Below are positions 62,213-64,000 of a stretch of DNA of 64,000 nt, one piece after another. Positions within the stretch are counted from its first letter, which is position 1; each line of letters starts with the position of its first letter. The notes under the pieces were generated by a model, which searched no databases, was not told the DNA's origin, and saw only the letters and a list, made by a program, of their open reading frames with translations. Position numbers and translations under genes: made by a program. The DNA is from Polaromonas sp. SP1 (lineage in GTDB: Bacteria > Pseudomonadota > Gammaproteobacteria > Burkholderiales > Burkholderiaceae_C), in NCBI RefSeq assembly GCF_003711205.1, contig NZ_CP031013.1:1674001-1738000 (forward strand), given 5' to 3'.

Positions 62213-63967
62213 TTGGTGCACATCTCTTCACTGCTGAATTCTCCCGAACCGCCCGCTGCGCCTGAAGGGGCGGCGGCCCCCGCCGGCACGGATTCCGGCT
62301 GGGCGCCCGAGGCCTGGATCACGAAGACGCCGTCTTTCCCGCCCGGCCAGGGCGGCGCACTGGCCGGGCTCTCGTTCGCGGCCAAAGACAATATTGATGT
62401 GGCCGGCGTGCCGACCACCGCCGCCTGCCCGGCGTTTGCCTACACACCGATGGCGCACGCCGCCGTGGTGCAAAAGCTGCTCGATGCGGGTGCGCAGCTG
62501 CTGGGCAAGACCAACCTGGACCAGTTCGCCTGCGGCCTGAACGGCACACGTTCGCCTTACGGCGCTGTGCCCAATGCGATCAACCCTGCCTATATATCAG
62601 GCGGATCGAGTTCCGGCTCGGCCTATGTGGTGGCGACAGGCCAGGCCGACTTTGCGCTGGGCACCGACACTGCGGGCTCGGGGCGGGTGCCGGCGGGCCT
62701 GAACAACATCGTGGGCTTGAAACCGTCCAAAGGACTGATCAGCGCACGCGGCGTGGTGCCGGCCGCGCAGAGCGTGGACTGCGTCTCCATCTTCGCGCGC
62801 ACCGTGGCTACCGCTGCGCGGGTGCTTGAAGCGGCGATGGGCTACGACCCGCTGGACCCGTATTCGCGGGTGTTGGCGATGGCCGGCTCCGCATTGCCGA
62901 AGGGCTTTCGTTTCGGCGTTCCGGCGTCGCTGGTGTTTTACGGCGATGCCCAGGCGCAAGACGCTTTCGATGCGGCCGTCGAGCGCATGAAAGCCTTGGG
63001 GGGCACACCGGTCGCCATCGACTACGCGCCGCTGGCAGAAGCCGCCAGCCTGCTGTATGAAAGCGCACTGGTGGCCGAACGCTACACCGCCGTGCGCGAT
63101 TTTTTCGACGCGCATGAGGGCGAGGTGATCGAGCCGGTGCGCAGCATCATCGGCGCCGGCCGCCGATACAGCGCCGCCGACCTGTACGCGGCCCAGACGA
63201 AACTGCGCGCACTCGGCCAGCAGGCCGCCGCGATGTGGCAGGACATCGATGTGCTGCTGCTGCCGACCGCGCCCACGCACTACACCTTGCAGGCCATGCA
63301 GCGCGACCCGGTCACGCTGAACCGCCATCTGGGCGCGTACACCAACTTCGTCAACCTGCTGGACTATGCGGCCCTCTCGGTGCCCAGCAGCATCCGCCCC
63401 GACGGCCTGCCTTTCGGCATCACGCTGGTCGGGCTGGCCGGCAGCGACTGGCAACTGGCCGAGCTGGGGCAGCGCTATCACCACGCCACCGGCCTGCTGC
63501 AAGGCGCGCTGAACGAAGTGCTGCCCGCGCCACAGGCCTTGCCCGGCATCGTGCCCCCGGCCACGGTCAAAGTGGCGGTGGTGGGCGCCCACCTTTCAGG
63601 CATGCCGCTGAACAGCCAGCTGACGTCGCGCGGTGCGACCCTGCTTGCCACCACCTGCACGGCGCCGGACTACCGCTTCTATGCCTTGCCGGGCACGGTG
63701 CCGCCCAAGCCCGGGCTGCTGCGTGTGGCCGCCAATGAAGGCGCGCGCATCGCACTCGAAATCTGGGAGATGCCGGTGCAGCACTACGGCTCCTTCGTGG
63801 CGCTGATTCCCTCGCCGCTGGGCATCGGCACGCTGGCGCTCGAAGACGGCAGCAGCGTGCAGGGCTTTGTGTGCGAGGCCCAGGCCGTGCAGGGCGCGCA
63901 GGACATCACGCACCTGGGCGGCTGGCGCGCGTATGTCGAATCCCTCAAGTCCGTCGCACAACCCTGA
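62213..63967 (+). CDS. atzF: Allophanate hydrolase
   Basis: Splits allophanate, the urea carboxylase product, into ammonia and carbon dioxide. It has 584 residues of the amidase-signature family: Lys58 (SFAAKDNID), cis-Ser132 (GGSSSGSA) and nucleophile Ser156 (DTAGSGR), with the same internal spacing as the AtzF/DUR1-type triad. A C-terminal allophanate-hydrolase domain follows from about 465. The start is TTG at 62213 or GTG at 62216; no strong Shine-Dalgarno is seen. The urea carboxylase gene is not in the window and may lie to the right. Confidence 0.92.
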   Translation: MVHISSLLNSPEPPAAPEGAAAPAGTDSGWAPEAWITKTPSFPPGQGGALAGLSFAAKDNIDVAGVPTTAACPAFAYTPMAHAAVVQKLLDAGAQLLGKTNLDQFACGLNGTRSPYGAVPNAINPAYISGGSSSGSAYVVATGQADFALGTDTAGSGRVPAGLNNIVGLKPSKGLISARGVVPAAQSVDCVSIFARTVATAARVLEAAMGYDPLDPYSRVLAMAGSALPKGFRFGVPASLVFYGDAQAQDAFDAAVERMKALGGTPVAIDYAPLAEAASLLYESALVAERYTAVRDFFDAHEGEVIEPVRSIIGAGRRYSAADLYAAQTKLRALGQQAAAMWQDIDVLLLPTAPTHYTLQAMQRDPVTLNRHLGAYTNFVNLLDYAALSVPSSIRPDGLPFGITLVGLAGSDWQLAELGQRYHHATGLLQGALNEVLPAPQALPGIVPPATVKVAVVGAHLSGMPLNSQLTSRGATLLATTCTAPDYRFYALPGTVPPKPGLLRVAANEGARIALEIWEMPVQHYGSFVALIPSPLGIGTLALEDGSSVQGFVCEAQAVQGAQDITHLGGWRAYVESLKSVAQP

Positions 63968-64000
63968 ACTTCCATTCACCAACCTTTCATTCATCACCTG

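Noticed and set aside
1-64000. tRNA, rRNA, CRISPR, prophage or IS elements
   Set aside because: All gaps over 100 bases were read; none showed cloverleaf genes, regular spacers, integrase or transposase genes.

Overview
The window looks like ordinary chromosome from a betaproteobacterium of the Comamonadaceae (a Polaromonas, Rhodoferax or Variovorax type). This rests on high GC, on Burkholderiales-type gene neighbourhoods (dprA-smg and def-fmt; ptsN-hprK; bamE-dapB-exbBD-leuS-lptE-holA-proA; gshA-gshB), and on a dispersed repeat ending in AGCTATC...GATAGC that I associate with this family. I see no rRNA, tRNA, CRISPR array, prophage or insertion sequence. There are about 56 protein genes, all but one of them complete within the window, plus one gene remnant.

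Layout: 1-3.5 kb, smg (cut by the edge), dprA and a secreted LysM protein on the minus strand, then def and fmt on plus. 4.6-5.7 kb, azlCD amino-acid exporter. 6-9 kb, pgk and pyk. 9-12.8 kb, a lipoprotein hydrolase, a PAP2 phosphatase and a two-component system. 12.9-20.3 kb, fba, purC, cnoX, purEK, a Sua5/TsaC enzyme and a LysE exporter. 20.4-25 kb, dacB, tsaB-rimI-degenerate uracil-DNA-glycosylase-like gene and an EamA transporter. 25-28.4 kb, pyrF, corA and a patatin. 28.8-31.4 kb, hpf, ptsN, hprK and fur. 31.6-42.8 kb, bamE-dapB-exbB-exbD-leuS-lptE, interrupted by an arginase/ornithine cyclodeaminase/Lrp cassette, then holA-proA. 43.2-49.1 kb, gshA-kup-benE-gshB. 49.2-58.9 kb, glutamine amidotransferase, MFS exporter, tautomerase, zinc metallopeptidase, OsmC, DUF1631 protein, hypotheticals and a CoA-transferase remnant. 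59-64 kb, an L-2-haloacid dehalogenase/malate synthase G pair and allophanate hydrolase behind a sigma-54-type promoter.

How the genes work together: most are housekeeping (translation start, glycolysis, purine and pyrimidine synthesis, t6A tRNA modification, outer-membrane assembly, glutathione). Two accessory catabolic units stand out. One runs arginine to ornithine to proline under a divergent Lrp-type regulator. The other can take 2-haloacids such as chloroacetate through glycolate and glyoxylate to malate.

The most unusual sequence features lie between and across genes: (1) a 263-bp closed multi-branch fold-back element between proA and gshA; (2) a dispersed ~60-bp repeat with about fourteen copies, five of them inside reading frames; (3) a GC-rich repeat that supplies the C-terminal tail of ExbB; (4) a recurrent -10-like hexamer exactly six bases before the start codon of seven genes, suggesting leaderless transcripts.
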